The notes beneath the pieces were generated by a model. The model did not search any database. It worked only from the letters and a program-made list of their open reading frames with translations, and was not told the DNA's origin. Shown piece by piece: positions 27,786 to 36,846 of a stretch of 64,000 bases of DNA (positions within the stretch are counted from its first letter, which is position 1; each line of letters opens with the position of its first letter). This DNA is from Nocardioides sp. Root122 (GTDB taxonomy: Bacteria; Actinomycetota; Actinomycetes; Propionibacteriales; Nocardioidaceae), in NCBI RefSeq assembly GCF_001425025.1, contig NZ_LMDE01000010.1, forward strand, positions 265,390 to 329,389, given 5' to 3'. The translations under genes and the position numbers were made by a program.

Positions 27786-29237
27786 TCAGTAGGCGAAGGT
27801 GAGCGGGGCGTCCTGGTCGTCGGAGCCGCCGACCTTGACGTCCGGTGGCTCCACGTAGGGGTCGGCACCCTTCTTGACGTAGGTCACGAGCAGCTTCACC
27901 TCGACCACGGCGAGCGCGGCGTAGAGCGCGGTCAGCACGACGAGCGACGTCGCCGCCTCGAAGGTGGAGACGCCGGGGGAGACACCCGACTCGGTGGTCA
28001 TCAGCCCGAACACCACCCACGGCTGCCGGCCCATCTCGGTGAAGATCCAGCCCCACGAGGAGGCGAGCGTCGCCGCGATCGGCAGGCTCAGCCCGAGGAC
28101 ACCGAGCCACCGCACGCCGGGTGTGCGGCCCTTGCGGGTCAGCCACAGGATGAGCGCGGCACCGCCGGCGGCGAAGAACCCGAGGCCCATCATGAAGCGG
28201 AAGGACCAGTAGGTGACCGGGATGACCGGCACGTAGTCGCTGTCGCGCTGGGCCGGGTCCGCACTGTCGAGCGTGCCGTACTTCTGGGCGTACTCCTCCT
28301 TGAGCGGGTTGATGCCCTGGACGGTGCCGTCGACCGAGCCGGTGCCGAGGAAGGACAGCAGGCAGGGGATGGTGACCGAGAACTTCTCCTCCTTCCCGTC
28401 CGGGGTGCCGACGGTGAAGACCGAGAACGGCGCGCAGCTCGAGCTGGTCTCGTAGAGGCCCTCGGCGGCCGCCATCTTCATCGGCTGCACCTCGGTCATC
28501 ACCTTGCCCTGGAGGTCACCGGTGATCGCGACGCCGAGCCCGGCCAGCAGCGTGACGACCGCGCCGATGCGGATGGCGCGGTGGTAGAGCGGGCGGTCGG
28601 CCTCGTGCTTCTTCTTCATGTAGAGGTAGGCCGAGACGCCGAGCAGGAACGCACCCGCGGTCATGTACGCCGCGAAGATCACGTGCGGGAACGTCACGAC
28701 CTGCACCTTGTTGAACATCACCGCCCAGAAGTCGGTCAGCTCGGCGCGGCCCGACTCGGGGTTGAAGCGGTAGCCGACGGGGTGCTGCATCCACGAGTTG
28801 GCCGCCAGGATGAAGTAGGACGAGGCGAGCGTGCCGAGGTGCACCAGCCACATGCAGGCGGCGTGCAGTCCCCGAGGGAGCTTGTCCCAGCCGAAGATCC
28901 AGAGGCCGAGGAAGGTGGACTCGAGGAAGAACGCGAGCAGGCCTTCGATCGCCAGGGGGGCGCCGAAGACGTCGCCGACGAAGCGGGAGTAGTCCGACCA
29001 GTTCATCCCGAACTGGAACTCCTGCACGATGCCGGTCACCACGCCGATGGCGAAGTTGATGAGGAAGAGCCTGCCGAAGAACTTCGTCAGCCGGAGGTAG
29101 TCCTCCTTGCCGGTGCGGACCCACGCCGTCTCCAGTCCGGCGATCACGGCCGTCAGCCCGATCGTCAGCGGCACGAACAGGAAGTGGTACACGGTGATGA
29201 TCCCGAACTGCCAGCGGGCGATGTCGAGCACGTCCAT
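27786..29237 (-). CDS. cydA: Cytochrome bd oxidase subunit I
   Basis: A 483-residue membrane protein that oxidises quinol and reduces oxygen with high affinity. The N-terminal helix LDIARWQFGIITVYHFLFVP contains the histidine ligand of the high-spin haem (His18). LAANSWMQHPVGY carries the haem b558 histidine, and the region WSFRFMMGLGF holds the methionine ligand. The Q-loop looks short, of the actinobacterial type. ATG at 29237 was chosen over longer in-frame possibilities because the extension is poor coding sequence and crosses the operator. It is the first gene of cydA-cydB-cydDC. Confidence 0.97.
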   Translation of the reverse strand: MDVLDIARWQFGIITVYHFLFVPLTIGLTAVIAGLETAWVRTGKEDYLRLTKFFGRLFLINFAIGVVTGIVQEFQFGMNWSDYSRFVGDVFGAPLAIEGLLAFFLESTFLGLWIFGWDKLPRGLHAACMWLVHLGTLASSYFILAANSWMQHPVGYRFNPESGRAELTDFWAVMFNKVQVVTFPHVIFAAYMTAGAFLLGVSAYLYMKKKHEADRPLYHRAIRIGAVVTLLAGLGVAITGDLQGKVMTEVQPMKMAAAEGLYETSSSCAPFSVFTVGTPDGKEEKFSVTIPCLLSFLGTGSVDGTVQGINPLKEEYAQKYGTLDSADPAQRDSDYVPVIPVTYWSFRFMMGLGFFAAGGAALILWLTRKGRTPGVRWLGVLGLSLPIAATLASSWGWIFTEMGRQPWVVFGLMTTESGVSPGVSTFEAATSLVVLTALYAALAVVEVKLLVTYVKKGADPYVEPPDVKVGGSDDQDAPLTFAY

Positions 29238-29278
29238 GGGCACACCTTTGCTTGGGGTCGGCGCCGCGGCGCAGCCGT

Positions 29279-29304
29279 TACTACAGATCGTAGTAGATAC
29301 TACG
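29279..29304. promoter_or_regulatory. Two overlapping inverted repeats, candidate BlaI-type operator
   Basis: TACTAC-n5-GTAGTA spans 29279-29295, and CGTAGTA-ga-TACTACG spans 29289-29304; the two share the GTAGTA half-site. The CTACA/CGTAG core resembles operators of BlaI/MecI/CopY repressors, whose dimers bind short dyads with TACA/TGTA or CTAC/GTAG arms. The element lies 42 bases upstream of cydA and 43 bases upstream of the BlaI-type gene, so one repressor could control both transcripts. Binding has not been tested; this is a reading of symmetry and position. Confidence 0.65.
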
Positions 29305-29346
29305 GCGTGTCGTACTTTCGCGGACAGGGCCCCTAGACTCCTGTCC

Positions 29347-29706
29347 ATGAGTCCAAGGTCCCGCATGGGTGAGCTCGAGCAGGCGGTGCTCGAGGTGCTG
29401 TGGGACCTCGGCTCCGCCAACGGCCGGGAGGTCCACGACCGACTGGCCGGCCGCGACCTCGCCTACACGACCGTGATGACGGTCCTGGACCGGCTGGCCC
29501 GCAAGGACGTCGTGGTGCGCGAGCGGGAGGGACGCGCCTTCCGCTACTCACCGCGCCGCTCCCGCGCGGCGATGACCGCCGAGCTCATGCGCGAGGCGCT
29601 CGACGAGACCGGGGCCGACCGCGACCAGGCGCTGGTGTCCTTCGTGGGCGAGGCCAGCGAGGCCGATCTCGCCGCCCTGCGCCGCGCCCTGGCCGACCTC
29701 TCCTGA
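29347..29706 (+). CDS. BlaI/MecI/CopY-family transcriptional repressor
   Basis: A 119-residue repressor. The winged helix (MGELEQAVLEVLWDLGSANG, then VHDRLAGRDLAYTTVMTVLDRLARKDVVVRERE) fits the family, including the recognition helix AYTTVMTVLDRL. The C-terminal helix region ending in AALRRALADL would form the dimer interface. It is divergent from cydA, with a double inverted repeat between them, and is followed nine bases later by an M56 peptidase gene, the usual sensor partner. Beta-lactamase genes are absent from the window, so control of the cyd operon or of itself is the simplest idea. Compare Mycobacterium Rv1846c-Rv1845c. Confidence 0.92.
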   Translation: MSPRSRMGELEQAVLEVLWDLGSANGREVHDRLAGRDLAYTTVMTVLDRLARKDVVVREREGRAFRYSPRRSRAAMTAELMREALDETGADRDQALVSFVGEASEADLAALRRALADLS

Positions 29707-29714
29707 CGCCCGCG

Positions 29715-30578
29715 GTGCCGACCCCTGTCGTGCTGGGGGCCCTCGCCGTGCTGCTCGCGGGGCCGGTGCCCTGGGCGCTGTCGCGGTGGCGCGAGCTGCG
29801 ACGTACGCCGGCCGCTTCGATGCTGCTGTGGCAGAGCACGGCCGCAGCCGCCGTGCTGGCAGCCCTCGGCGCGGGCCTGTCCCTCGCGACGGACCGGCTG
29901 TGGCAGCCGCCCGTGGCTGCGTACGACGTCGCGGTGGCGGCCGCGGCCGGCCTCGTCACCGCCGTGGTCGCCGCCCGGCTGCTCCTGAGCGGGCACCTGA
30001 CCGGCACCGAGCTGCGCCGGATGCGCCGGCTCCACCGCGAGCGGGTCGACCTGGTCGCCAGCCTCGACCAGGGGGTGTCCGTCCTCGAGCACGACGTGCC
30101 CGTGGCCTACTGCGTCCCCGGGATGACCGGCTCGCGCATCGTGGTCTCACGCTCCACGCTGACGCGGCTCGCACCGCCGGAGCTGGCCGCGGTCCTCGAG
30201 CACGAGCGCTCGCACCTGCGCGCACGCCACGACCTCGTCCTCGAGGCGTTCACGGTGCTGCACCGCGCCTTCCCGCTCTGGGTGGCCAGCGGCGCCGCCC
30301 GCGACGAGGTGGAGGTGCTGGTGGAGGTCCTCGCCGACCGGGCCGCCGTACGCCACGTGGACCGGCGAGCCCTGCTCTCCGCCCTGCTCGCCCTGGCGGG
30401 GTCGCCGGCGCCGCACGGGGCACTGGGCTCGGCGGGGTCGTTGCAGGCCCGGGTCGAGGTGCTGCGCGACGAGCGGCCGCACCCGGTGCAGGCCGCCGTG
30501 GTCGTCGCGCTGGCGGCGGCCCTCCTGGCGCTGCCGACCGTGCTGGTCGTGCTGCCCTGGCTCACCGGACTGCGCTGA
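29715..30578 (+). CDS. M56-family membrane metallopeptidase (BlaR1-like, no sensor domain)
   Basis: A 287-residue membrane protein with several hydrophobic helices and the zinc motif HERSH in AVLEHERSHLRARHD. The downstream acidic ligand region VEVLADRAAVRHVDRRALLSALL fits M56 and M48 peptidases. It lacks the C-terminal penicillin-binding sensor domain of BlaR1, so its signal is something else. In the paired systems the peptidase cleaves the repressor to relieve control. GTG at 29715 (VPTPVVLGALAVLL) begins the first membrane helix; it starts nine bases after the BlaI stop, so the two form an operon ended by the hairpin at 30597. Confidence 0.88.
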   Translation: MPTPVVLGALAVLLAGPVPWALSRWRELRRTPAASMLLWQSTAAAAVLAALGAGLSLATDRLWQPPVAAYDVAVAAAAGLVTAVVAARLLLSGHLTGTELRRMRRLHRERVDLVASLDQGVSVLEHDVPVAYCVPGMTGSRIVVSRSTLTRLAPPELAAVLEHERSHLRARHDLVLEAFTVLHRAFPLWVASGAARDEVEVLVEVLADRAAVRHVDRRALLSALLALAGSPAPHGALGSAGSLQARVEVLRDERPHPVQAAVVVALAAALLALPTVLVVLPWLTGLR

Positions 30579-30596
30579 CCGCGGCCCGGAATGCGG

Positions 30597-30630
30597 GAGG
30601 GCCCCGGCGGATCGCTCCGCCGGGGCCCTC
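30597..30630. terminator. Perfect 15-bp bidirectional terminator hairpin
   Basis: GAGGGCCCCGGCGGA at 30597-30611 pairs perfectly with 30616-30630 around the tetraloop TCGC. It lies between the ends of the convergent M56 gene (30578) and secreted peptidase gene (30655) and can terminate both. Confidence 0.9.
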
Positions 30631-30654
30631 GTCGTGCTGCTGTTCAGCTGTCGA

Positions 30655-33600
30655 TCAACGCACCACGCGGAAGCGGATGCGCTTCTTGCTGTGGTCCACG
30701 GTGTCCGAGCCCTTGTACTTGGCCTGGATGACGTGCTTGCCGATCTTGTAGTCGCGCTTGATCTTGAACACGGCCTTGCCGTTCTTGACCTTGACCTTGG
30801 CCTTGCCCATCAGCTTGCCGTCGATCCGGATGACGACCTTGCCCGTGGGCGCGGCCCCCTCGGCGTCGACGTCGATGACGACCTTGAAGTTCTCCCGGAA
30901 GGAGGGCTTCTTCGGCTTCACCTTGATGTGGGTCTTCGACTCGACCGGCTCCGGCGCCGGGGTCGGCGTCGGGGTCGGGGTGGGGGTCGGGGCCGGCGTG
31001 TCGCAGACCTGGACCTTCACGTTGTCGACGTACCAGCCCTCGACGCCGTTGCAGCCGTCGCGGCCCATGTCGAAGCGGAACTTCACCGAGTCACCGACCT
31101 TGGCCACCTTCGCCAGGTCGACGATGGAGGTGCCCCACGAGCCGCCCAGCTGGCCGCCGTCGGTGCCGGTCCAGGCAGCCTCGCCGCCCATCGGGCCCTG
31201 GTCGGGGTCCATCTCGCCGGCAGGCGCGTTGAACAGGTAGGCGTCGTTCGGGACCAGCGCGAACGGCTGGCCGTTGACGCTGACCTTGAGGTTGCCGCCG
31301 TCCCACGTGGCCTCGGAGGCCATGTAGTGGTCGAACTGCATGCGCGGCGTGGTGCCCTTGGGCACCGTGATCGCCGGGCTGATCAGGCCGTTGCGGCTGG
31401 TCAGGTCACCGGGAGCACCACAGTTGCCGGAGACCGGGTCGGGACCGAAGGCCACGCCACCGGTGTGCTCGGGAGCCGACGTCGAGGCCTCCCAGGCGAT
31501 GCCCTCGGAGAAGTCGAAACCGAGCTCCTCGTCCTGGGTCCAACCGGCCAGACCGTCCTCGAAGTCCTCCGAGTAGGTCGTCGTGGTGGTCGTGCCCGCG
31601 CCACACTTCAGCTCGGGAGCACCCTGCTGGAGCAGCGGCTGCCAGTCGCACTCGGCCGTCGGGTCGAGGCGCAGCTCGGTCTCGGCGATGGCCTGCGTGA
31701 CCTTGGTGCAGTCGGCCGCGGTCATGCCGCCGACGATGACCTCGGGGTCGACGACGCCGCCGTCGCTGCCGTCAGGCAGCTGGGGGTCACCCAGGGACAG
31801 CTTGTCCAGGGTCACGCCGCGCAGGTCCTGGCAGGAGGCCTCGAGGCCGTCGGCCAGGTCGGGGAAGTACGACGTGGGCGTGAGGTAGTTGGTCTGGGTG
31901 TGCCAGAACAGCCACCCGGCCTTGTCGAGACCGATGCCGGTGCCCTGGCCGTCGATGCCGTCGACCATGACCGCGAAGGTGCGGTTGACCACGCCGGAGT
32001 TGGTGTGGACGCCGCCGGAGTCCTCCGAGCCGCAGACGTACTCCTCGTCCGAGACCTTGCCCGGGTCGCCGTAGCAGTTCGGGTTCCACATGTCGCGGAT
32101 CGCGCCGCCGAAGGCGGGGTCCGACTCGCCGGAGAGCCAGCGGTGGGTCGGGTCCGCATCGGAGGCCTGGGCCGCGATGGTGAAGTCGACCGGCGCGCCG
32201 GCGGACTTGAACTTCTGGCCGTCGGCGTAGGAGACCATCACGCCGTAGAGGTCGGACTGGCCCGCGATGGAACCGAGCGCGCCCGTGGCGGTGTTGCCCA
32301 CCACGATGCCCTCGGCGCCGGCGTCCTCGGCGTTGGCGATCTTGTCGGCGAAGGGGCAGGTGCCACGGTCGACGTAGACCCAGTTGCCGGCGATGTCGGC
32401 GGCGTTGGTGAGGGTGCTGCAGCCGTCGGTGGTGGTCGGGCCGTCCTCGTTGGCCGCGTCGGTGCCGACGACGGCGGTCGCGTTGACCGGCGTCTCGGTG
32501 ATGACCGGGCCGAACGACGCGGGCACGTTGACGCACGGACCGGCGACCGACGCCGGAGCGGTGATCGTCATGTCGGTGAGCGACCGGGTGTACTGCGAGC
32601 AGTTGCCCGGGGTGCGGTTGACCTGGCCGTCGGTCGAGTTGGTCTCGCCCACCTCGTTCATGCGGGTGTTGAGCATGTCGACGGTCTCGCCCCAGATGTC
32701 GGAGTAGGCCTCGTTCATCGCGCCCGCCTGCCACTGGTAGATCAGGCCCGAGGTGGACTCGGTGTAGGCGTGGCCCCACTCGTGGGCGACGGTGTCGTCA
32801 CCGGTGACGCCGGAGCAGTAGTTGGTGGTGACGCCGTTCCAGTTGGCGTTGGGGCAGTCGATGGTCGGGTCGTTGTTGACCGTGATCATCCGGCCGCCCT
32901 GGCCGTCCCAGGCGTTGTAGCCGAAGGAGTTGCGGAACAGCCAGTAGGCCTCACCCGTGCCGAGGACCTCGTTCTGCTGGTCCTGGTCGAGCGTGCCCGG
33001 GAAGTCGTCGCCCTCGGAGTAGACGAGGTCGGCGTTGACGAAGTCGTCGTCCGGGTTGTCCGGAGTGCCGTTGTCGTCGACGTAGGCCTCGTAGAGGCGA
33101 CGGTCGAGGGCGTCGGCCATCATCGACCAGCGGTTGAGCGGCTTGCCGCTCGACGCGTCGAGGATGAGGGTCTCGCGGACGGTCTTCTTGTTCCACACCT
33201 CGACGGCCCAGGCCAGCGTGGCCTTGCCGTCGATGCCGCGCGGCGAGCCCTGGCGGTAGACGACGAGGTCGGCGGAGCGGACCTCGAGGTTCTTCTGGTA
33301 GCCGGACGGGCCGCCGTCCTCGTAGCCGGCGGGACGGGCCTTGACGGCCTCGATCGCGCGGGCCGAGGCCTGTGCCTGGGTCACACGGGGCGTCACGTCG
33401 AGGGAGAGGGCGGGAGCGACGAAGCCGTTGACGGCCGTGAGGTCACCCTCGCGGTCGACCTGGGCCTTGAGCTCGCCGGCGAAGACCGGGACGCCCTTGT
33501 AGGACTGGGTGAAGGTCACCGACCAGCCGGACTTGCTGGCGAAGACCTCGGTCTGCTTCAGCTCCGCAGCGCGGGCGCCGAAGGCAGGTGCGAACTCGGC

Positions 33601-33888
33601 GAGGTACGCGGTCGCCTTGTCGATGGCCCCCTGCTGACCCTCCGCAGCGACAGCGGGCATCAAGTCGGCGTTCGCGCCCTCGGCGCGGGCGAATCCGACG
33701 CGGCCGGTGGCCGGGTTGGACCGCAGGTCGACGGTTCCCGACGCGGCGTCGCGGAGTCGGCTGATGACCGACTGGTCCGTCTTGCTCGCCGGCGCGGCTT
33801 GTGCGCCGACCACAGGCTGGGCGGCAAGCCCAGCGGCGATGAGAGCGAGGCCGAGGGTGATCCCCTGGCCCCGGTTGAGATGCTTCAA
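30655..33888 (-). CDS. Large secreted M4 (thermolysin-type) metallopeptidase with PA and Ig-like domains
   Basis: A 1077-residue exported protease precursor. Residues 1-32 are a signal peptide ending near QAAPA. A FTP/PepSY-type propeptide runs to about 260. The catalytic domain carries the zinc motif HEWGH (369-373), with the third ligand Glu393 in GAMNEAYSDIWGE. A PA (protease-associated) domain (AEDAGAEGIVVGN region) is inserted within the catalytic part, before the C-terminal helical half with the HTNSGVVN motif. A galactose-binding-like beta domain follows. A Thr-Pro repeat linker then leads to a lysine-rich Ig-like domain ending in IRFRVVR. It probably digests extracellular protein for nutrition. 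The Ig-like end resembles that of the 5'-nucleotidase at 40871. Confidence 0.93.
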   Translation of the reverse strand: MKHLNRGQGITLGLALIAAGLAAQPVVGAQAAPASKTDQSVISRLRDAASGTVDLRSNPATGRVGFARAEGANADLMPAVAAEGQQGAIDKATAYLAEFAPAFGARAAELKQTEVFASKSGWSVTFTQSYKGVPVFAGELKAQVDREGDLTAVNGFVAPALSLDVTPRVTQAQASARAIEAVKARPAGYEDGGPSGYQKNLEVRSADLVVYRQGSPRGIDGKATLAWAVEVWNKKTVRETLILDASSGKPLNRWSMMADALDRRLYEAYVDDNGTPDNPDDDFVNADLVYSEGDDFPGTLDQDQQNEVLGTGEAYWLFRNSFGYNAWDGQGGRMITVNNDPTIDCPNANWNGVTTNYCSGVTGDDTVAHEWGHAYTESTSGLIYQWQAGAMNEAYSDIWGETVDMLNTRMNEVGETNSTDGQVNRTPGNCSQYTRSLTDMTITAPASVAGPCVNVPASFGPVITETPVNATAVVGTDAANEDGPTTTDGCSTLTNAADIAGNWVYVDRGTCPFADKIANAEDAGAEGIVVGNTATGALGSIAGQSDLYGVMVSYADGQKFKSAGAPVDFTIAAQASDADPTHRWLSGESDPAFGGAIRDMWNPNCYGDPGKVSDEEYVCGSEDSGGVHTNSGVVNRTFAVMVDGIDGQGTGIGLDKAGWLFWHTQTNYLTPTSYFPDLADGLEASCQDLRGVTLDKLSLGDPQLPDGSDGGVVDPEVIVGGMTAADCTKVTQAIAETELRLDPTAECDWQPLLQQGAPELKCGAGTTTTTTYSEDFEDGLAGWTQDEELGFDFSEGIAWEASTSAPEHTGGVAFGPDPVSGNCGAPGDLTSRNGLISPAITVPKGTTPRMQFDHYMASEATWDGGNLKVSVNGQPFALVPNDAYLFNAPAGEMDPDQGPMGGEAAWTGTDGGQLGGSWGTSIVDLAKVAKVGDSVKFRFDMGRDGCNGVEGWYVDNVKVQVCDTPAPTPTPTPTPTPAPEPVESKTHIKVKPKKPSFRENFKVVIDVDAEGAAPTGKVVIRIDGKLMGKAKVKVKNGKAVFKIKRDYKIGKHVIQAKYKGSDTVDHSKKRIRFRVVR

Positions 33889-34203
33889 AGCAATGACCTC
33901 TCCTTCGCACCCGGAATCCCTTCCCGAGTGATCTGGGCCACCCTAAGGACACCGGGCGTTCGCCGGGAAGACCTACGGGCGGGGTTTTGTCCGTAAGTCG
34001 TGCGCCACACGGGAGACTTTTCGGCCCTCGTTCCCTTCCACCGCCTTTGGGGTGGTGGGCGCGAGCCGCACGCGCCACTCCGGAGGTCGGGGAGCGGAGG
34101 ACGTCCGGCGGAGCCTGCGGCGGTGGGTCCGGGGGACGTCGTCGGCACGACACGCACGGCTGTGATCCCTGTGGCTGGTGTGACTTGGCCGTAGGGTCAC
34201 AGC
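33889..34203. other. Divergent intergenic region between peptidase gene and ftsK (315 bases)
   Basis: No gene is supported here; the frames that cross it are short, arginine-rich and start inside neighbouring coding regions. It must hold the promoter of the secreted peptidase gene and probably that of ftsK. I see no clear operator. Composition is locally less GC-rich near 33880-34030, as expected for a promoter. Confidence 0.6.
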
Positions 34204-36846
34204 ATGGCGACCCGTACGTCTTCCCCGCCGGGGTCGCGGAGCTCGAGCACGTCTTCTGCCAGCAGGAGCAAGGGTTCGAGCACCCGATCACGGAGTACCA
34301 GCAAGCGCCCCAGCTCCTCGAAGAGCCGGAGCCGCTCGAGCGCGTCCTCGCGCCGTCCCGCGGCGCGTCCGGCACCGCGTGCCGTGCGCAACGGTCCGGG
34401 CCCGGTCGCACGTGGCTTCGGAGCCCTGGGGCGGGGGGTCGCCGCGGTCTGGCTCGGCATCGCGCACGCCGTCGGTGCGGTCGCCCGGTCGATCGGGCAG
34501 TCCGCCCGCGACCTCGACCCCGATCACCGCCGCGACGGCGTGGGGCTCTTCCTCTTCGGCCTGGCCACGGTCGTGGCCGCCGCCGTGTGGTGGCAGCTGC
34601 CCGGGGGAGTGATGGACTTCGCCCGCTCGGTGACCGCCGGGGCCGTGGGCAAGGTCGGCTGGTTCGTGCCGCTGTTCCTCGTCTACGCGGGCTGGCGCAC
34701 GCTCCGTGACCCGGAGCGCAACGGCCCCGCAGGCCGACAGGTGATCGGCTGGACGGCGTTCACGCTGGGCCTGCTCGGCATCGTGCACATCGCCAACGGC
34801 AACCCGCAGCCGGTCCTCGGCGACGCCACCAACCTCCAGTCCGCCGGCGGCGCGGTCGGCTACGTCACCTCGAGCCTGCTGCTCGACCTCATGCAGACGT
34901 CGTACGTCGTGGTGCCGCTGCTGGTGCTGCTGGCCGCCTTCGGCGTGCTGATCATCACCGCCACGCCTGTCTACCAGATCCCGGTCAGGCTCGCCGAGCT
35001 GCGCGACAAGGCCCTGGGCCGCACGCCGGCCGAGGAGGTGCCCTCCGACGGAGAGGCGGCCACCAAGCCGGTCCGCACGCGCCGCCGCTCGATGCTCGAC
35101 GACGAGATCGACCCCGGGATGGGCGACCCGGCCTACGACAGCCCCGTGCTGGCCGACCGCGAGCTGCGCAAGCGCCGCAAGAAGAAGGAGGTCGAGCCGG
35201 TCGAGGACTACGGCATCGACCTGTTCGCCGACCCGATCGACGGCGCCGACGACGCACCCACCGAGGTGACGCCCGCCGTGCCGGCCGCCGCCGCTGCCAA
35301 GGACGACACCGGCGCGGTCGTGCCGCCTCCGCACACGCCGCTCCCGGCCCGCGTGGAGCAGCTCGCGCTGTCCGGCGACATCACCTACTCGCTGCCCGAC
35401 AACTCCGCGCTCAAGCCGGGCTCCGTGCACAAGGCGCGGTCCAAGGCCAGCGACGCGGTCGTCGAGCGGCTGATGCAGGTCATGGACGAGTTCGGCATCG
35501 ACGCCACCGTCACCGGCTACACGCGGGGCCCGACGGTCACCCGCTACGAGGTCGAGCTCGGCCCCGCGGTGAAGGTCGAGAAGGTCACCGCGCTGTCCAA
35601 GAACATCGCCTACGCGGTCGCCTCGGCCGACGTGCGGATCCTCAGCCCGATCCCCGGCAAGTCGGCGATCGGCATCGAGATCCCGAACACCGACAAGGAG
35701 ATCGTCTCGCTCGGCGACGTGCTCCGGTCGACGACCGCACGCTCGGACCACCACCCGATGGTCGCCGGGCTCGGCAAGGACGTCGAGGGCGGCTTCGTCG
35801 TGGCCAACATGGCGAAGATGCCGCACCTGCTGGTCGCCGGCGCCACCGGCTCCGGAAAGTCGTCGTTCATCAACTCGCTGATCACCTCGATCCTGATGCG
35901 GGCCACGCCCGACGAGGTGCGGATGATCATGGTCGACCCGAAGCGGGTGGAGCTCAACGCCTACGAGGGCGTTCCGCACCTCATCACCCCGATCATCACC
36001 AACCCGAAGAAGGCCGCCGAGGCGCTGGCCTGGGTCGTGCGCGAGATGGACATGCGCTACGACGACCTGGCCAACTTCGGCTTCCGCCACATCGACGACT
36101 TCAACAAGGCGGTGCGGGCCGGCAAGGTCGAGGTGCCCGCGGGCAGCGAGCGCACGCTCACGCCGTACCCCTACCTCCTGGTCATCGTCGACGAGCTCGC
36201 CGACCTGATGATGGTCTCGCCGCGCGACGTCGAGGACTCGGTCGTCCGCATCACCCAGCTCGCCCGCGCGGCCGGCATCCACCTGGTGCTCGCCACGCAG
36301 CGTCCGTCGGTCGACGTGGTCACCGGCCTGATCAAGGCCAACGTGCCGTCGCGACTGGCGTTCGCCACCAGCTCGCTGGGCGACAGCCGCGTCATCCTCG
36401 ACCAGCCGGGTGCCGAGAAGCTGGTCGGCCAGGGTGACGGGCTGTTCCTGCCGATGGGCGCCTCCAAGCCGGTGCGCGTGCAGGGCTCCTGGGTCACCGA
36501 GGCCGAGATCCACGCCGTGGTCAAGCACTGCAAGGACCAGCTGGAGCCGACCTACGTCGAGGACGTGACGGCTCCGAAGGAGTCCAAGCGCGACCTCGAC
36601 GACGACATCGGCGACGACATGGAGCTCGTGGTGCAGGCCATCGAGCTGGTCGTCTCCACGCAGTTCGGCTCGACGTCGATGCTGCAGCGCAAGCTGCGCG
36701 TCGGCTTCGCCAAGGCCGGCCGGCTGATGGACATCATGGAGAGCCGTGGTGTCGTCGGCCCGAGCGAGGGCTCGAAGGCGCGTGACGTCCTGGTCAAGCC
36801 GGACGAGCTCGATTCCGTGATCGCCACGTTGGAGGGGGGAGCCTGA
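34204..36846 (+). CDS. ftsK: DNA translocase FtsK/SpoIIIE
   Basis: An 880-residue septal DNA pump that clears chromosome DNA at division and acts with XerCD. A Ser/Arg-rich N-terminal tail (about 1-60) precedes four membrane helices (about 110-270), an acidic linker, and the motor domain. The motor has Walker A GATGSGKSS, Walker B LLVIVDELADLMMV, and the sensor-like LATQRPSVDVVTGLIKANVPSR. The C-terminal gamma winged-helix domain (VSTQFGSTSMLQRKLRVGFAKAGRLMD) reads KOPS sequences. ATG at 34204 is the only good start. The stop TGA overlaps the ATG of the next gene (TGATG). Confidence 0.96.
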   Translation: MATRTSSPPGSRSSSTSSASRSKGSSTRSRSTSKRPSSSKSRSRSSASSRRPAARPAPRAVRNGPGPVARGFGALGRGVAAVWLGIAHAVGAVARSIGQSARDLDPDHRRDGVGLFLFGLATVVAAAVWWQLPGGVMDFARSVTAGAVGKVGWFVPLFLVYAGWRTLRDPERNGPAGRQVIGWTAFTLGLLGIVHIANGNPQPVLGDATNLQSAGGAVGYVTSSLLLDLMQTSYVVVPLLVLLAAFGVLIITATPVYQIPVRLAELRDKALGRTPAEEVPSDGEAATKPVRTRRRSMLDDEIDPGMGDPAYDSPVLADRELRKRRKKKEVEPVEDYGIDLFADPIDGADDAPTEVTPAVPAAAAAKDDTGAVVPPPHTPLPARVEQLALSGDITYSLPDNSALKPGSVHKARSKASDAVVERLMQVMDEFGIDATVTGYTRGPTVTRYEVELGPAVKVEKVTALSKNIAYAVASADVRILSPIPGKSAIGIEIPNTDKEIVSLGDVLRSTTARSDHHPMVAGLGKDVEGGFVVANMAKMPHLLVAGATGSGKSSFINSLITSILMRATPDEVRMIMVDPKRVELNAYEGVPHLITPIITNPKKAAEALAWVVREMDMRYDDLANFGFRHIDDFNKAVRAGKVEVPAGSERTLTPYPYLLVIVDELADLMMVSPRDVEDSVVRITQLARAAGIHLVLATQRPSVDVVTGLIKANVPSRLAFATSSLGDSRVILDQPGAEKLVGQGDGLFLPMGASKPVRVQGSWVTEAEIHAVVKHCKDQLEPTYVEDVTAPKESKRDLDDDIGDDMELVVQAIELVVSTQFGSTSMLQRKLRVGFAKAGRLMDIMESRGVVGPSEGSKARDVLVKPDELDSVIATLEGGA

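Noticed and set aside
29347..30578. Beta-lactam resistance module (BlaI-BlaR1)
   Set aside because: The M56 protein ends after its membrane helices and lacks the penicillin-binding sensor domain, and no beta-lactamase gene is adjacent.
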